From Rhodospirillaceae bacterium (GTDB taxonomy: Bacteria > Pseudomonadota > Alphaproteobacteria > Rhodospirillales > Rhodospirillaceae): 64,000 nt of DNA. Below, in pieces: positions 18,279 to 27,051 of the stretch. A program made the position numbers and the translations under genes. Numbering within the stretch: the stretch's first letter is position 1; every line of letters starts with the position of its first letter. The notes below the pieces were generated by a model, which saw nothing but the letters and a program-made list of their open reading frames with translations, searched no databases and had not been told where the DNA came from. The stretch covers positions 310,001-374,000 of the forward strand of contig JAVJSV010000016.1 in assembly GCA_040219235.1 (NCBI GenBank). Direction: 5' to 3'.

Positions 18279-18466
18279 AGGTGTTTCTAACCAGGAAGCT
18301 TAGGGTGCGGCACGCCGCGAAAAAAGGTGCAGCGCAAGACGCTACGGCCTCGCAAGATGCAGGGTGTTGGTGCCCCTGTAAACCCCAATATGTGGTGTTT
18401 TGAGGCCAAAATTCACGCCTTGAACCCGAAAAGACACTCGTTCCTAGGGGAGCAAAACCCGTGGTC

Positions 18467-18560
18467 CATGGGCTCGTTCCACGGAACGCTCTTTTTGGGG
18501 CGTGCATGGGCTCGTTTGAGCGGAACCAGTCGTGCATGGGCTCGTTCCACGGACGAGCCC
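18467..18560. repeat. Three direct repeats with embedded hairpins
   Basis: CATGGGCTCGTTCCACGGA occurs at 18467-18485 and 18535-18553, and its first 13 bases at 18505-18517. The third copy continues into ACGAGCCC, forming an 8-bp stem (GGGCTCGT/ACGAGCCC) with a seven-base loop. The first continues into CGTTCC-AC-GGAACG. The array lies in the leader or promoter region of parC. Confidence 0.7.
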
Positions 18561-18797
18561 CAACAAGAAATTCTCAATCCGGCATTTTTATCAATAAAAG
18601 CCTTCTTTTTTTCAAATCAGACTCTTCTCTGTCCCGCAGAAAACCTGGAACTCAGCACGCAAAAAGCGAGATTACAGTTCTATTTACAACGCAACCACAA
18701 CCTATTTTGTCGCGTTGTTCCTGTGCAGAGTCGCATCAAGAAAAGCCGCTTTTGCCTATCGCTGCGTGCGCTAATCCGAGCAGAGCAGCAGCGTGAG

Positions 18798-18838
18798 GAC
18801 GTGTCCCGTTTTTCCCTTGCCCGGGAGCGGGGCACGTC
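18798..18838 (-). terminator. Imperfect hairpin after recO
   Basis: GACGTGTCCCG and CGGGGCACGTC pair over 11 bases with one wobble, 17 bases downstream of the recO stop. A smaller TCCC/GGGA stem lies inside. No T-tract follows, so it may be a processing signal or weak terminator. Confidence 0.35.
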
Positions 18839-18855
18839 TGACGCTTTATCAGATT

Positions 18856-19581
18856 TCAGCTTTGTACCAAGGCCCTCAGTCTTTGCCGGGCATCAGGGAG
18901 TGTTTTTTGATGCGGCTTAAAAACGTATTGCTCTAGAAAGTAGCCGGTCAGGTCTAGCCCGGCGGCCACATCATTGTTTCCCGGCTGAGGGGTATCATCC
19001 GCTTTCAGGAACGGGGGCAACACCAGCAGCTTGCCTTTGTAGGGCAGCCCAGCTTCACGACTGACCGCCCGGCCGCTTTTGGGTGACACGTAAATCAGAT
19101 CGTCTGTTACCCCTGTCGCGGCGCAGGAGGTCAGATCCAACCCAAACCCGAGATCGTTCAGCAGATGCATTTCCCACAGCACATAGTCCGCCGCCCAATG
19201 AGGCTCACCGAGCGTTCCAAGCAGGTGACATGCCTGTTCATAGGCCAGAGGATGCGCTTCCCGTTCCGGCAGGACGGCTTCGGCCATCGCGCACAAGGCG
19301 GTCATTGCAATCAGCATATTACGATCATGCAAAGCACCCGCGGCAAACATACGGTCCGGTTCACAAACAAAGGTTCCCAGATGATCCGCGAGCCTGGCCC
19401 GCCAGCGCATGTGCAGGCGGTTTCCCGGCTGATACAGCCCCCGGCCCTTGCGTCCACCGCCGCCTTTGACCACGCCCGCATGATGCCCGTGCTGTTCGGT
19501 CAGGGCATGCAATATGACATCGTGCTCACCGTACTTACGCACGGAGAGGACCAAACCAAGATCGGTCCATTCAACAGCCAT
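18856..19581 (-). CDS. recO: DNA repair protein RecO
   Basis: A mediator that helps load RecA on SSB-coated single strands in the RecFOR pathway. The 241-residue protein has the N-terminal OB-fold pattern (VEWTDLGLVLSVRKYGEHD, then VLHALTEQHGHHAGVVKGGGGRK). The helical C-terminal half includes AYEQACHLLGTLGE and a lone cysteine in DLTSCAATG, with no zinc cluster. It starts nine bases after a small membrane ORF and closes the long lepB-rnc-era strand. The position after era is usual in alphaproteobacteria. Confidence 0.92.
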   Translation of the reverse strand: MAVEWTDLGLVLSVRKYGEHDVILHALTEQHGHHAGVVKGGGGRKGRGLYQPGNRLHMRWRARLADHLGTFVCEPDRMFAAGALHDRNMLIAMTALCAMAEAVLPEREAHPLAYEQACHLLGTLGEPHWAADYVLWEMHLLNDLGFGLDLTSCAATGVTDDLIYVSPKSGRAVSREAGLPYKGKLLVLPPFLKADDTPQPGNNDVAAGLDLTGYFLEQYVFKPHQKTLPDARQRLRALVQS

Positions 19582-19590
19582 GAAAGAGGT

Positions 19591-19770
19591 TTACCTGAAG
19601 TCGGGCAGAAAGATGAGCGCCAATCCGGCAATCATGGCGGCAATGCCGCTGAACAACAGCACATGGTCGGGCCAACGCCGCCGCGTGTTGGTTCCACGCC
19701 GCCATACGACAACGAAGAGCGCCATGGCGCCCCCCCAAAAAAGAACCACACCCCAACGGTCTAAGTCCAA
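19591..19770 (-). CDS. Small two-helix membrane protein between era and recO
   Basis: A 59-residue frame with a TTG start at 19770, preceded by AGGCGAGG at suitable spacing. The translation is hydrophobic in two blocks: WGVVLFWGGAMALFVVVWRR near the start and VLLFSGIAAMIAGLALIFLP at the end. A basic loop (GTNTRRRW) joins them, predicting an inner-membrane hairpin. It fits between the era stop and the recO start, with nine bases before recO, as expected of an operon member. It resembles no family I can name. A GGGGGGG run and a T run in its first third make the frame sensitive to sequencing error. An internal ATG could give a shorter product. Confidence 0.6.
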   Translation of the reverse strand: MDLDRWGVVLFWGGAMALFVVVWRRGTNTRRRWPDHVLLFSGIAAMIAGLALIFLPDFR

Positions 19771-19817
19771 ACCAAGAACCTCGCCTAATACGCGAATTTG
19801 ACGCTAATAAAGCTTAC

Positions 19818-20750
19818 TCAGGCGTCGAAGTCGAGCCCCCAAGCCGTATAATTTGAACGGCGTTCCCGCCATTTTGGCTCTACTTTCACGTGTAAAAATA
19901 AATGCAGGCGGCGCTCGAGAAGGTTTTCCAGCTCGCGCCGGGCCTGTTCGCCGACCGATTTGATTCCAGCACCCTTTTTTCCCAGAACAATCGGCTTCTG
20001 ACTGTCACGGGTCACATAGATCGTCTGATCAACACGGGCGCTCCCGTCTTTATTTTCTTTCCAGGACTCGGTTGCGACCATGCAGTCATAGGGCAGTTCC
20101 TGACGCAGGGCCATGAACAGCTTTTCCCGGGTGATTTCTGCGGCCAGCAAACGCTGCGGCATGTCAGAGACATCATCCTCCGGAAACAGCCACGGGCTTA
20201 GCGGCATCATGCCCGCCAGGATATCCAGAATGCGATCCGTGCCGTCGCTGGTGAGGGCAGAGACCATAAAAGTGTCCGTGAATTTAACCACGTCATTGAG
20301 ATTGGTGGTCAGGCTCAGCAATTTTTCCTTATCGGCGACATCCACTTTATTCACCACCAGCATCACTGGCGTTGACCTGGTTTCCTGACGTTTCGCCAAG
20401 GACTTTAGGAGTGCTCTGGTATCCGCCTCCAAACTGCGGGCACCATCCACCACCAGCAGCACGGCATCAGCGTCTTCCGCACCGGACCACGCCACCGAGA
20501 TCATGGCCCGTTCTAGACGCCGTTTTGCCCCTTCAAAGATACCAGGTGTATCGACGAAGACGATCTGACTCTGTTCTTTCAACGCGATCCCGCGCACGAT
20601 GGTCCGAGTAGTCTGTACTTTTGGCGACACAATCGAGACTTTGGTGCCCACCAAAGCATTGACCAGAGTCGACTTCCCAGCATTGGGAGCCCCGAGCACA
20701 GCAACAAACCCGCACCGCGTGTTTTCAGCTTCAGAATTCAAATCTGTCAT
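19818..20750 (-). CDS. era: GTPase Era
   Basis: An essential GTPase that binds the 3' end of 16S rRNA and assists 30S assembly. The 310-residue protein has G1 GAPNAGKST at residues 20-28, the threonines of the switch I region in QTTRTIVRG, G3 DTPGIFEGAKRRLERAM and G4 NKVD. A C-terminal KH domain contains IVLGKKGAGIKSVG. Length and layout are standard. It follows rnc by 19 bases, the widespread rnc-era pairing, and precedes the small membrane ORF and recO. Confidence 0.96.
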   Translation of the reverse strand: MTDLNSEAENTRCGFVAVLGAPNAGKSTLVNALVGTKVSIVSPKVQTTRTIVRGIALKEQSQIVFVDTPGIFEGAKRRLERAMISVAWSGAEDADAVLLVVDGARSLEADTRALLKSLAKRQETRSTPVMLVVNKVDVADKEKLLSLTTNLNDVVKFTDTFMVSALTSDGTDRILDILAGMMPLSPWLFPEDDVSDMPQRLLAAEITREKLFMALRQELPYDCMVATESWKENKDGSARVDQTIYVTRDSQKPIVLGKKGAGIKSVGEQARRELENLLERRLHLFLHVKVEPKWRERRSNYTAWGLDFDA

Positions 20751-20769
20751 GTAATGACCTTTAGCCCTG

Positions 20770-21450
20770 TCATAAAATGACCCTCAGCATGGCTTCGGCA
20801 GCCGCTTGGGTGGCAATGCGCTTCGACGCGCCGACGCCTTGGACCCTATCATACCCCTCAACGTGTACTGTCATTGTAAACTCAGGCGCATGTGCTGGCC
20901 CGGTGCGTTCCAGCAGCGTGTAAACCGGCAACGGCAAGCCTTGGCCTTGCACCAGTTCTTGTAAGGTCGTTTTTGCATCTTTAGGGGCTGTGACAGCCGC
21001 CTCCATGTGCGCCTGCCAATGATTCACAACAACGCGCTTAGCCTCGTCGAACCCCGCATCCAGATAAATTGCCCCAATCAGAGCTTCACAGGCGTTCGCA
21101 GCAATACTATCTGTCTTTTGGGCCTGATCTTCGCCCCCACCACCAACTTCTATGTAATTTTGCAAATTAAGTGAGGCTGCCACTTTGGCCAAAGTCTCCC
21201 GGCTGACCAGGGTGGCAAGCCTGCGGGCTAAATTGCCTTCTGGCTCATGTGGAAAGTTTGTGTAGAGCAAATCAGCAACGGAAAGCCCTAAAACACGATC
21301 TCCCAAAAACTCAAGGCGCTCGTTCGTGACTTCAGGGACAACAGCCGCGCTATCGACTGTCGCACTACGATGAGTCAACGCGAGATCTCTCAGTGCGGGG
21401 GTACGAAAACGATGCAGAAGACTGTCGTCTAACGGACTGCGGTCTTTCAT
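20770..21450 (-). CDS. rnc: Ribonuclease III
   Basis: A double-strand-specific endoribonuclease for rRNA processing and mRNA turnover. The 226-residue protein has the signature ERLEFLGDRVLGL near residues 41-53 and the second acidic motif NACEALIGAIYLDAGF. The C-terminal double-stranded-RNA-binding domain (TTLQELVQGQGLPLPVY to QAAAEAMLRVIL) is complete. I use the ATG at 21450. A TTG at 21462 overlaps the lepB stop (TTGA) and would add four residues; tight coupling to lepB is likely either way. Confidence 0.94.
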   Translation of the reverse strand: MKDRSPLDDSLLHRFRTPALRDLALTHRSATVDSAAVVPEVTNERLEFLGDRVLGLSVADLLYTNFPHEPEGNLARRLATLVSRETLAKVAASLNLQNYIEVGGGGEDQAQKTDSIAANACEALIGAIYLDAGFDEAKRVVVNHWQAHMEAAVTAPKDAKTTLQELVQGQGLPLPVYTLLERTGPAHAPEFTMTVHVEGYDRVQGVGASKRIATQAAAEAMLRVIL

Positions 21451-21458
21451 GGGAAGAC

Positions 21459-22214
21459 TCAACGCAGAGAGTCTAACAGCCGACTAAAACGAATGGCCGT
21501 CGGCCACTTCCAAAATTCAAAAATAGAAGCTGTGCCGTCAGTCGAGAAAAACAGCACTTCTGCACGACCAACCAAATTCTCAGCTGGCACAAAACCTACT
21601 TGGCTGCGGCTATCCTCTGAATTATCGCGATTATCACCCATCATAAAATAGTGACCGTCGGGGACTTTGAATTCTCGCGTGTTATCAAAACGACGGTTAT
21701 CGCCCTCTTCAAGAATGAAGTGCTGTTTGCCACCTGGCAGCGTTTCAATGAATTGCGCCACTCTGACTTGGCTGCCATAGGGTGTGCTGTAGGTGAAGTC
21801 GTCAATACGCTCCCGTGGCACCAGCTCACCATTGATGAATAACCGGCCATCTTGAACCTGGATGCTATCGCCAGGGAGCCCAATCACGCGCTTGATATAA
21901 TCAGTCTTATTGTCACGGGGCAGTTTAAAGACGGCAACATCCCCTCGCTCTGGTGGATCAAACATCATCCGACCGGAAAAAGGCATAAAGCTTAATGGAA
22001 AAGAATGCCGACTGTAGCCATAGGAAAACTTGGATACGAAAAGATAATCTCCAATTAACAGTGTCGGGCGCATAGACCCGGATGGAATGTTAAATGGCTC
22101 AAAAGCAAAGGTTCGAATAACCAGGGCGACCAGAATGGCGTAGAAAACGGTACGAATGGTTTCCCAGAACCCATCGTTTTTCTTTTTTGACACGGTTCCA
22201 GTATTTTCAAGCAC
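21459..22214 (-). CDS. lepB: Signal peptidase I
   Basis: It removes signal peptides from exported proteins on the outer face of the inner membrane. One N-terminal membrane segment (TVFYAILVALVIRTFAFEPF) leads to the catalytic serine in IPSGSMRPT (Ser47) and the general-base lysine in DYIKRVIGLPGD (Lys108). The late motif GDNRDNSEDSR is present. The GTG at 22214 has AGGCGG six bases upstream and is preferred; an upstream TTG at 22241 and a GTG at 22193 are alternatives. The 114-base gap before it contains a 7-bp hairpin (22277-22305). Confidence 0.93.
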   Translation of the reverse strand: MLENTGTVSKKKNDGFWETIRTVFYAILVALVIRTFAFEPFNIPSGSMRPTLLIGDYLFVSKFSYGYSRHSFPLSFMPFSGRMMFDPPERGDVAVFKLPRDNKTDYIKRVIGLPGDSIQVQDGRLFINGELVPRERIDDFTYSTPYGSQVRVAQFIETLPGGKQHFILEEGDNRRFDNTREFKVPDGHYFMMGDNRDNSEDSRSQVGFVPAENLVGRAEVLFFSTDGTASIFEFWKWPTAIRFSRLLDSLR

Positions 22215-22276
22215 GATGGTCCGCCTAAGCAATTTCAACAAAAAGAACCGGTTATACCAGGAAGGCGCGACCGAAT

Positions 22277-22305
22277 GCGGGGATAAAACCGGGCCGCTTC
22301 CCCGC
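22277..22305. repeat. Hairpin in acpS-lepB gap
   Basis: GCGGGGA and TCCCCGC form a 7-bp stem around 15 bases, in the leader of lepB. It has no T-tract and could be an intercistronic stability element. Confidence 0.3.
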
Positions 22306-22328
22306 TGTCAACCTACAGACCTGTAAGA

Positions 22329-22754
22329 TTAACCAGAAACATCTATTTTGGGTACTGCGGTTATGATCACCATGGCCTCGGCAATCGGGTATTCATCTGT
22401 TATCGTGAGGTCAACGCGGGCTTCCATACCCGCTGGAACCAGGCTGCTTAGGTGCTTTGCAGCACCGCCAGTCATTTTTACGGTCGGTTGCCCAGACGGT
22501 AAATTTACAACGCCAAGATCACGCCAATAAACCCCCCGTCGAAACCCCGTCCCCAAGGCTTTTGAAGCCGCTTCTTTAGCAGCATAGCGCTTGGCATAGG
22601 TCGCGGCATAGGCGGAGCCAGCACCTTTACGACGCTCAGCCTTGGCCACTTCAACGTCTGTAAAAATACGAACAATGAAGCGCTCACCGAAGCGCGCCAG
22701 GGTCTTTTCAATGCGACGAATATCAATAAGGTCTGTGCCTATCCCTAAAATCAT
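22329..22754 (-). CDS. acpS: Holo-[acyl-carrier-protein] synthase
   Basis: It transfers 4'-phosphopantetheine from CoA to the serine of acyl carrier protein. The 141-residue protein has the metal-binding aspartate in [15 protein letters not shown] and the second motif [16 protein letters not shown]. Both are in the positions expected for the trimeric AcpS type. Its start overlaps the pdxJ stop by four bases (ATGA), showing coupling. Membership in the pdxJ-acpS-lepB-rnc string is the typical proteobacterial arrangement. Confidence 0.95.
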   Translation of the reverse strand: MILGIGTDLIDIRRIEKTLARFGERFIVRIFTDVEVAKAERRKGAGSAYAATYAKRYAAKEAASKALGTGFRRGVYWRDLGVVNLPSGQPTVKMTGGAAKHLSSLVPAGMEARVDLTITDEYPIAEAMVIITAVPKIDVSG

Positions 22755-23542
22755 GCAGAAGCCCTCGGCGCAATCGCTCTTGGCACAATGTCTGGTTCAC
22801 CCTGGCCGCGAGCTTGATCCATGAGGTGCCGCATGTGTTGAATAGAATTGGCAAAACCCGAGAAAATCGCCTCCCCGACCAAAAAGTGTCCAATGTTTAG
22901 TTCTTTTAAGGTTAAAATAGCCGCTATAGGACCAACAGTGTCAAACGTAATTCCGTGACCCGCGTGACATTCTAATCCGATTTTTTCTGCATGGGCAGCA
23001 GCAGCAATGATCCTGTTGTAGTGATGCTGTCTCTCATCCTCATTTCTGGCCTCACAATAGGCCCCAACATGCAATTCAATGACTGGTGCTCCCAGTTGGG
23101 CAGCCGCATCAACTTGTCGCAAGTCTGGCTCGATAAATAACGAGACACGAATATCGGCACTCCCCATTTCACGCACAAATCGTGCCAAGTGATTGTGACC
23201 TCCTGCGGCATCCAACCCCCCTTCTGTTGTGCGTTCTTCTCGCTTCTCTGGAACGATACAAGCCGCAAAAGGGCGATGACGTAATGCTATGGCTAGCATC
23301 TCATCTGTTGCCGCCATCTCAAGGTTTACAGGCAAATCAATTTCGCGGGCCAATCGTTCGATATCAGAATCCGATATATGTCTGCGGTCTTCGCGCAGGT
23401 GAGCGGTGATGCCATCAGCACCAGCCTCAGCCGCCATCACTGCAGCACGGATCGGATCAGGGTGCAGCCCACCACGCGCGTTTCTGATCGTAGCCACGTG
23501 ATCGATATTCACCCCGAGGCGTAGTGTATTTGCCATAGTCAT
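22751..23542 (-). CDS. pdxJ: Pyridoxine 5'-phosphate synthase
   Basis: It condenses 1-deoxyxylulose 5-phosphate with 3-amino-2-oxopropyl phosphate to form pyridoxine phosphate, the last ring-forming step of DXP-dependent vitamin B6 synthesis. The 263-residue TIM barrel opens [19 protein letters not shown] and carries [16 protein letters not shown] with the catalytic-site histidine and arginines. [14 protein letters not shown] and [14 protein letters not shown] form the phosphate site. It overlaps both neighbours by four bases (ATGA), so DUF2062-pdxJ-acpS are translated as a coupled block. Confidence 0.96.
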   Translation of the reverse strand: MTMANTLRLGVNIDHVATIRNARGGLHPDPIRAAVMAAEAGADGITAHLREDRRHISDSDIERLAREIDLPVNLEMAATDEMLAIALRHRPFAACIVPEKREERTTEGGLDAAGGHNHLARFVREMGSADIRVSLFIEPDLRQVDAAAQLGAPVIELHVGAYCEARNEDERQHHYNRIIAAAAHAEKIGLECHAGHGITFDTVGPIAAILTLKELNIGHFLVGEAIFSGFANSIQHMRHLMDQARGQGEPDIVPRAIAPRASA

Positions 23543-24174
23543 GCCTGCCCAGCCGAATCAGAAGTCGCACCCAACTTTGATTTATTTGCATTGGCGATCG
23601 CAAGAGCTTTAGCCAGTCTGCGCATGTTCCGACGCCGTTGGTAGACTTCAACCAAGCGGTAGAACACACCATAAACCAAAGCCCAGGTAAGTAATGCCGA
23701 CGGAATACTGCCAACGATCATTGGCCACAATACGGGCCAAACGCGATCTATAAACAAGGCCCCATCCATTTCGATCATGGACTTAACCAGACCACCGAAC
23801 ATATCGCTGAAATTCAGAACCGTTTCACCTGTGGGCATTCCGTTTCCAATGAGAACATTGCCAATATAGTACGTGGTGATCCAAATCACCGGGAACGTCC
23901 AAGGGTTGCCAACAAGAGTACCGAACGTTGAGGCAAGAACGTTACCGCCTATAAGCCAAGACAGAGCACCGGCAATAAAGAAATGTGTGCCGATAAAGGG
24001 TGTAACAGACACTGCCGCCCCACTGGCCAACCCGGCGGCAATCGAGTGCGGCGTACCAGGAAGCCGGTTCAATCTATGCCAAAAGTAATGACCTGCCCGA
24101 CTCCAGCCGGACTTAGGCCATAAAAATATTTTGATCAGGGCAAGTGTGCTGGGACGGACGCGACGGCGGAACAT
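23539..24174 (-). CDS. DUF2062 family membrane protein
   Basis: A 211-residue protein with a basic N-terminus and about three hydrophobic segments. The block SIAAGLASGAAVSVTPFIGTHF, then NVLASTFGTLVGNPWTFPVIW, is the DUF2062 signature (small residues with GNPWT). Its biochemical role is unknown. The position between the RelA/SpoT homolog (14 bases away) and pdxJ (four-base overlap) recurs in alphaproteobacteria, but I see no functional link. The C-terminus is a short basic, coiled tail. Confidence 0.85.
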   Translation of the reverse strand: MFRRRVRPSTLALIKIFLWPKSGWSRAGHYFWHRLNRLPGTPHSIAAGLASGAAVSVTPFIGTHFFIAGALSWLIGGNVLASTFGTLVGNPWTFPVIWITTYYIGNVLIGNGMPTGETVLNFSDMFGGLVKSMIEMDGALFIDRVWPVLWPMIVGSIPSALLTWALVYGVFYRLVEVYQRRRNMRRLAKALAIANANKSKLGATSDSAGQA

Positions 24175-24188
24175 TATATAGTTGCTCT

Positions 24189-26330
24189 TTAGCCGCGCGC
24201 GCGCTCAACGGAATTAACCGCTGAAGACGCCCGAAGCGCAGCAATGATATTCGTCAAGTGCTTCACGCTCGTCACTTCAATATCAAGGTCCATCTCAAAA
24301 AAGTCACTAGAGCGGTTGACCATCTTTAGGTTCGAAATATTTCCTTTGTTCTGTGCAATCACCATAGAGAGTGCACCAAGACTGCCAGGCTCATTAAGGA
24401 CAATAAGATTAATGCGCCCCAAATGCATTTCTTCCACGCCACTCAAATCCCATGCAATATCAAGCCAGCGGTCAGGCTCGTTAGTAAGTTCAATAAGCGC
24501 TTCACAGTCTATTGTATGAACATCAACGCCTTTGCCATGTTGAAGTATTCCAACGATACGATCCCCGGGCAAAGGGTGGCAACATTCCGACAAATGAACA
24601 GCTAATCCTGGTGTTAGACCTTTAATTAAGATCGCAGTGTCTTGCTGTCCTGATGCTTTTTCCCGAGCACGAGAAATATTCACTACTTTGGAATCAAACT
24701 CAGTCTTTACACCTGGGTAAATTGCTTCAAGCACTTGTCGTGCCGCAAGGCGCCCTTCGCCGATCGCTGCCTTCACATCCGCAGAATCTTCAAATCCCAG
24801 CTTTTCGCAAGCTTCGTGCAAGCCTTCAGGTGTAAGGTCATAGCCTTCTTTGGTAAACATTTTAGCTAAAATCTCGCCGCCCAGCTTGGCATATTCCGCG
24901 TGGGCCTCAGACCGGATGCGCCTGCGAATATGAGCGCGGGCCTTCCCCGTAGTAACAAAGCCCTCCCATTCAGGGGATGGTTTCTGAGCCTTAGACACAA
25001 CAATCTCAACCTGATCCCCTGTGTGCAGTTCAACGCGTAGCGGAACAATCCGCCCATTTACTTTCGCTCCAACACAGGTGTTTCCAATCTCGGTATGCAC
25101 AGCGTAAGCAAAATCGACCGGGCTCGCTCCTTTCGGCAGGGGAACCAATTCCCCTTTCGGGGTAAAACAGAACACCTGATCTTGGAACATTTCCAATTTG
25201 GTGTGCTCAAGGAATTCTTCAGGTGACTGTGCGTGCTCCATGATATCCAAGAGTTCTCTTAGCCAGTTGTAATGGCTATCTGCCATATCGCCCAACTCGC
25301 CCTTATAATGCCAATGGGCGGCGACACCGAGTTCAGCAATATCGTGCATTTTCTGTGTTCGAATCTGGACCTCGATACGGTGCTTTGCAGGTCCGATCAC
25401 GCTGGTATGAATAGACTGATATCCATTGCGCTTGGGGGTGGAGATGTAGTCTTTAAAGCGCTCGGGCACCATCCGGTATTTACCATGTATGATACCTAGC
25501 GCCCGATAACAGTCTTCCGGCTGATCGACCATAATCCGGAACGCCATAATGTCAGAAAGCTGTTCGAAACTAACGTTCTTCCTCTGCATTTTATACCAAA
25601 TCGAATACGGTGTTTTCTCACGACCAGACACGTACCCTTTCAAGTCAGCATCTTTAAGGGTTTGGTCTAATTCATCCATGATTCGACCGACCAAATCTCC
25701 GCCTTCGCGTTCCAAAAACCGAAGGCGCATTAAAATCGATGCTCTGGCTTCAGGATGAAGCTCAGCAAACGACAGGTCTTCAAGTTCGGTCTTGATTTCT
25801 TGCATGCCCAGACGCTCTGCCAGTGGCGCGTAAATCTCCATAGTTTCCAGAGCAATGCGTTTGCGCTTTTCAGGCTTAGGGACATAATTCAGCGTGCGCA
25901 TGTTATGAAGACGGTCTGCGAGTTTCACCAACAGAACGCGAATGTCTTCCGACATGGCCAGAACTAACTTACGGAAATTTTCGGCTTGCTTGGATTCAAC
26001 ATTCTGGACTTGAATGCGAGTCAGCTTTGTCACGCCATCGACAAGCTTACCGACTTCATCTCCAAACAGGCTCGTGATCTCTGCAATCGTTGCACCGGTA
26101 TCTTCAACAGTGTCGTGAAGCAAAGCAGTGACAATAGACGCCGTGTCTAACCGGTAGTTTGTAAGAATACCGGCGACTTCAATAGGATGCGAAAAGTAAG
26201 GATCACCCGACGCTCGCATTTGCGAGCCATGCATCTTCATTGCATAAACGTAGGCGCGATTGATGGCCTCTTCGTCCGCATTCGGATCGTAAGATCTTAC
26301 CCGTTCAACCAATTCAAATTGGCGAAGCAT
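24189..26330 (-). CDS. rsh: Bifunctional (p)ppGpp synthetase/hydrolase (Rsh)
   Basis: The single long RelA/SpoT homolog that makes and degrades the stringent-response alarmone. The 713-residue protein has, in order: an HD hydrolase domain with HPIEVAGIL and LLHDTVEDTGAT (residues about 46-83); the synthetase domain with SIWYKMQRKN and RFKDYISTPKRNGYQSIHT; a TGS domain (VFCFTPKGELVPLPKGASPVDFAYAVH); and a C-terminal ACT domain (NLIVLNEPGSLGALSMVIAQ). Key hydrolase residues are intact, so both activities are expected. rpoZ lies just upstream, the common alphaproteobacterial order, but a terminator separates the two. Confidence 0.95.
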   Translation of the reverse strand: MLRQFELVERVRSYDPNADEEAINRAYVYAMKMHGSQMRASGDPYFSHPIEVAGILTNYRLDTASIVTALLHDTVEDTGATIAEITSLFGDEVGKLVDGVTKLTRIQVQNVESKQAENFRKLVLAMSEDIRVLLVKLADRLHNMRTLNYVPKPEKRKRIALETMEIYAPLAERLGMQEIKTELEDLSFAELHPEARASILMRLRFLEREGGDLVGRIMDELDQTLKDADLKGYVSGREKTPYSIWYKMQRKNVSFEQLSDIMAFRIMVDQPEDCYRALGIIHGKYRMVPERFKDYISTPKRNGYQSIHTSVIGPAKHRIEVQIRTQKMHDIAELGVAAHWHYKGELGDMADSHYNWLRELLDIMEHAQSPEEFLEHTKLEMFQDQVFCFTPKGELVPLPKGASPVDFAYAVHTEIGNTCVGAKVNGRIVPLRVELHTGDQVEIVVSKAQKPSPEWEGFVTTGKARAHIRRRIRSEAHAEYAKLGGEILAKMFTKEGYDLTPEGLHEACEKLGFEDSADVKAAIGEGRLAARQVLEAIYPGVKTEFDSKVVNISRAREKASGQQDTAILIKGLTPGLAVHLSECCHPLPGDRIVGILQHGKGVDVHTIDCEALIELTNEPDRWLDIAWDLSGVEEMHLGRINLIVLNEPGSLGALSMVIAQNKGNISNLKMVNRSSDFFEMDLDIEVTSVKHLTNIIAALRASSAVNSVERARG

Positions 26331-26404
26331 CGCGCAAACCGTCTCCTATGTTACTTTACACATAGTATCATAAGGCGATTACGAAAAGAGCGTGTTGAAA
26401 ACAA

Positions 26405-26437
26405 AAACCGCGCCTCAACAGATCCTGGGCGCGGTTT
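26405..26437 (-). terminator. Rho-independent terminator after rpoZ
   Basis: AAACCGCGCC and GGCGCGGTTT form a perfect 10-bp stem with a 13-base loop. On the minus strand it is followed by TTTTTGTTTT, so it ends the rpoZ transcript and insulates rsh. Confidence 0.88.
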
Positions 26438-26465
26438 AAAGCTGTAGTCTCTCTAAATTTTGAAA

Positions 26466-26894
26466 CTAGCTGCCCTTTTGAAACACACCAGCTTCTTCGC
26501 TGGTGACGTCTTCATAACTGACCTGTGGGTGCGGGTCATCACCATCGCTGCTTTCAATACTCATGCCTGAAGCAGCGGCAACTTCGTCGGTATACTCTTG
26601 ACCATCACCGGAAAGATTGCGGCCATCAGCAATAGCATCAAAGCCATCTTCTTCTGGCTCATCCACTTCAACGTGGCGCTGCATCCCCTGGATAACGCTG
26701 TTTACAAGTTCATCGGCAACGACTTTTTCTTCAGCGATTTCCCGCAAGGCCACCACCGGATTTTTGTCATTATCCCGGTCAAGCAGAGGTTCTCCGCCAG
26801 CAGAGATTTCCCGAGACCGTTGAGATGCCACAACCACCAACTCGAAGCGGTTACGGACCTTATCAATGCAATCTTCAACAGTGACGCGTGCCAT
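26466..26894 (-). CDS. rpoZ: RNA polymerase omega subunit
   Basis: A small subunit that stabilises beta-prime during polymerase assembly. The N-terminal 70 residues match the family closely: [34 protein letters not shown], and [14 protein letters not shown]. The remaining half (to residue 142) is an acidic, low-complexity extension found in several alphaproteobacterial omega subunits. An AGGA site lies before the ATG. It is monocistronic by position: a strong terminator follows. Confidence 0.94.
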   Translation of the reverse strand: MARVTVEDCIDKVRNRFELVVVASQRSREISAGGEPLLDRDNDKNPVVALREIAEEKVVADELVNSVIQGMQRHVEVDEPEEDGFDAIADGRNLSGDGQEYTDEVAAASGMSIESSDGDDPHPQVSYEDVTSEEAGVFQKGS

Positions 26895-27051
26895 AGTGAA
26901 TTCCTGTACTTTTAAAGCTGACGGAGGGCACTTTGGAAACGCAAAATGCTGCTATCGTCAAAGAGTGTGATTCGATTGATAGTGTATTTAGTGAGGAAAG
27001 GACTGAAAAACAAGGCTTTTCCTCGCCCGCGTTGCTTCTCTTTTGTGAATT

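Larger units (their letters stand above)
18279..18855. other. Non-coding gap between recO and parC
   Basis: About 577 bases containing three direct repeats of a CATGGGCTCGTT core (18467-18553) and a long imperfect hairpin near the recO stop. Open frames crossing it have no ribosome site and no recognisable protein character. The parC promoter should lie here, but I cannot place it. Confidence 0.6.

Noticed and set aside
18327-18920. 197-codon forward open frame across the recO-parC gap
   Set aside because: It runs through the direct repeats and antisense into recO, has no ribosome site and an uneven Arg/Phe-rich composition without domain features.
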